Assembly: GCA_937911045.1 (NCBI GenBank)
Contig: CALEPX010000067.1
Location: 1 to 5,434 of the forward strand
Direction of reading: 5' to 3'
Length of the DNA stretch: 5,434 nucleotides
Source of the DNA: an uncultured Fretibacterium sp.
Lineage (GTDB): Bacteria > Synergistota > Synergistia > Synergistales > Aminobacteriaceae
In this document: one piece after another, positions 4,302 through 5,434 of the stretch
Layout: every line of letters begins with the position of its first letter
How positions within the stretch are numbered: position 1 is the first letter of the stretch
Translations under genes and position numbers: made by a program
The notes under the pieces: model-generated
What the model was told of the DNA's origin: nothing
What the model saw: only the letters and a program-made list of their open reading frames with translations
The model's database searches: none

Positions 4302-4792
4302 CTAAACATTTTTGTTTGAAAATTCAGCAATTTTAACGAAATCAACGGAAGCAACTGAAGGAGAACGGAAAGAAAATAAAGTTTTGCCATTAAAATTTGA
4401 TATAGCAAAATCTCCTCTTGTAATAATATCCATGCCGATAAGAACATCAAACTCTTTATTAAAAGTACCTTTTATAACGCGCACTTTTCTGAACACGGCA
4501 TGATTGGGAAGCCATAAATCCACGATATGCGTAGTAGTTTCAAACCTCCCATTAACACCTATGATAGGTGTCTTCGATATTATTGGTAATTTTAGCTGTT
4601 TAACAATTTTATCGGAGATAACGCTGTAAGTCGCTCCAGTATCCCAAAGTACTTTGCACTGAAAAACATTTGTTTTATCAGAATTTGGGAAATCAATTCT
4701 AATTGTAGCGTCTGATATAAAAATATCGCTGATAATTTCTCTTGCGATACTGTCATATTGAGTTGAAAAGTATGATAATAATTGCTATTCAT
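4302..4792 (-). pseudogene. Retropepsin-like aspartic protease, frame-disrupted
   Basis: The main frame encodes a single-domain clan AA aspartic peptidase: catalytic WDTGATYSVIS (DTGA at 4632-4643), then IIGVNGRFETT, VDLWLPN, FDVLIGMDIITRGDFAISN, and a C-terminal GKTLFSFRSPS. Such proteins are expected to work as dimers with one Asp each. The frame holding DTGA has no ATG, GTG or TTG between its upstream stop (TAG at 4785-4787) and the catalytic motif. The natural start, ATG at 4790-4792, overlaps the upstream gene's stop as ATGA but is in another frame (MNSNYYHTF...). Joining the two with one extra base, best placed in the AAAA run at 4766-4769, gives a normal 163-residue protein. The gene is therefore a pseudogene, has a sequence error, or uses a -1 ribosomal frameshift. 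The first in-frame GTG (4523) would make a useless fragment lacking DTGA. Confidence 0.8.
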
Positions 4793-5043
4793 GCGAAACT
4801 AACCCTGTGGGTAAAAAAAGTTTGTCCCGTTTTAGTTTCATCAAGAGAACATAACTGAATAAGAAAACTTCCCGGCCTTTCGTTCTTAACAGTTTCATTA
4901 AAAGCATCATCAAAAGACGGATAAACACCTAAAATATTTTCATTTTTTATCACAACATACTGATTATCATAACTTTTAACAAGCTCATGCAAATTTTCTT
5001 TGAACCATTCATAATTTTTATCAGCATTACAAAAATCGCTCAT
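4789..5043 (-). CDS. Small DUF5678-like protein
   Basis: The 84-residue protein starts MSDFCNADKNYEWFKENLHE. It shows the pattern of DUF5678 proteins: an aromatic/charged N-terminal helix (NYEWFKENLHELVKSY, about 10-25), then YVVIKNENILGVYPSFDDAF (about 29-48), a helix, and a final strand GSFLIQLC (58-65). The family has no firmly established function that I know of. Its stop overlaps the ATG of the aspartic-protease gene (ATGA), which suggests coupled expression and a shared role. The pairing of such a small protein with a retropepsin-like gene recalls two-gene cassettes, but this is inference. There is no clear ribosome site before ATG 5041-5043, and a 33-base gap separates it from the upstream gene on the same strand. 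Confidence 0.75.
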   Translation of the reverse strand: MSDFCNADKNYEWFKENLHELVKSYDNQYVVIKNENILGVYPSFDDAFNETVKNERPGSFLIQLCSLDETKTGQTFFTHRVSFA

Positions 5044-5076
5044 CGTGAAGTCATTAATCGTGGGTTTGATGATTTA

Positions 5077-5412
5077 TTAAGATTTTTTCATCTTGCCATC
5101 AAGTTCTTTCTCAAGAGCTAACAACTCTTCCATGCTCATACTTGACAGTGGATTGCTTTTGTCGCTGATGTCCTCCGAGGTCAAATAGCGATGTCCTTCA
5201 CTTACTTCTCTTAGCTGAGAAGCTTCCTGCCCACTTGATGCCTTGATATTACCGTCTTCTCCTAGTTTAGCAAGTTTTTCAGAGGACTGTACAGCAGACG
5301 CTCCGGCAGACGCTCCAACGAACTGTCCGGTAACCTTTTTCGCAAACGGAACTAAGGATTGCTGCTTTCCCAGAGCCGCCGCAATGTAGCCAAAGAACAG
5401 AACTTTTAAGCT
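5077..5412 (-). CDS. 3' part of an unidentified gene (N-terminus missing)
   Basis: This open frame has no start because the contig ends: 111 residues run from SLKVLFFGYIAAALG to DGKMKKS-stop. It has a short hydrophobic segment at the visible N-terminus (VLFFGYIAAAL), then a small-residue stretch (TGQFVGASAGASAVQSS). The polar C-terminal half ends in an acidic helix, MSMEELLALEKELDGK. No family is recognised. The hydrophobic piece could be a membrane anchor or the end of a globular core. It reads in the same direction as the DUF5678-like and protease genes 33 bases downstream and probably belongs to the same unit of the mobile element. Translation beyond 5413 would be adapter sequence and must not be used. 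Confidence 0.7.
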   Translation of the reverse strand, partial: SLKVLFFGYIAAALGKQQSLVPFAKKVTGQFVGASAGASAVQSSEKLAKLGEDGNIKASSGQEASQLREVSEGHRYLTSEDISDKSNPLSSMSMEELLALEKELDGKMKKS

Positions 5413-5413
5413 C

Positions 5414-5434
5414 AGATCGGAAGAGCGTCGTATA
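5414..5434. other. Illumina adapter sequence at contig end (artefact)
   Basis: AGATCGGAAGAGCGTCGT (5414-5431) is identical to the common Illumina TruSeq adapter start, and the next bases are ATA where the adapter has GTA. It is almost surely untrimmed read-through and not genomic DNA. Confidence 0.93.

Noticed and set aside
4312..4503. Plus-strand 63-codon frame opposite the protease
   Set aside because: It is antisense to the conserved GMDIITRGDF region and has no ribosome site.
4592..4792. 66-codon minus-strand frame as a separate gene
   Set aside because: Only its start is likely real. The rest is the wrong frame of the aspartic-protease coding region, which shows DTGA in the neighbouring frame.

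Overview
The window is about 5.4 kb of AT-rich bacterial DNA. It carries the end of a type III-B (Cmr) CRISPR module, a small CRISPR array, a tmRNA gene (ssrA), and the start of what looks like an ssrA-integrated mobile element. Its last 21 bases match an Illumina adapter, so it appears to be the end of a metagenomic or draft contig. The organism is not certain. Strong GGAGG ribosome sites, type III-B CRISPR, a tmRNA without an encoded CCA end and a DUF4102-type integrase would fit an anaerobic gut-type bacterium such as Synergistota or Bacillota, but nothing here fixes the phylum.

Left part (1-1080): a few codons of an upstream gene (probably another cmr gene, perhaps cmr5) overlap cmr6. cmr6 is complete, starts with TTG after an AAGGAGG site, has an extra C-terminal domain, and ends at a hairpin terminator.

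Microprotein and CRISPR region (1081-2160): three tandem micro-ORFs of 23, 30 and 27 codons, each with its own strong Shine-Dalgarno site, lie between the Cmr module and the array. Next come a roughly 260-bp AT-rich leader region with a 15-bp inverted repeat and a duplicated leader motif, then six 30-bp repeats with five 32-33 bp spacers. The array reads left to right: the repeat 3' end ATTGAAAC gives the crRNA 5' handle, and the degenerate repeat is at the right end.

Middle part (2160-2930): a 122-residue secreted Gly/Ala-rich protein lies 22 bases upstream of ssrA. Its lysine codons are all AAG, as in the three micro-ORFs, whereas cmr6 and the integrase mostly use AAA. The four small genes may therefore form one peptide system, possibly secreted or membrane-active, that the CRISPR array splits. 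Their function is unknown.

Right part (2918-5413): a tyrosine recombinase starts 187 bases after the ssrA 3' end. This is the classic arrangement for an element integrated into the tmRNA gene. Its promoter region carries three copies of CCGTAGTC, one of them inverted, around a TATAAT box. Converging on it from the minus strand are a partial unknown gene, a DUF5678-like small protein, and a retropepsin-like aspartic protease. The protease start overlaps the DUF5678-like gene by ATGA, but its catalytic DTGA lies in a different frame, so the gene is either frameshifted or needs ribosomal frameshifting.
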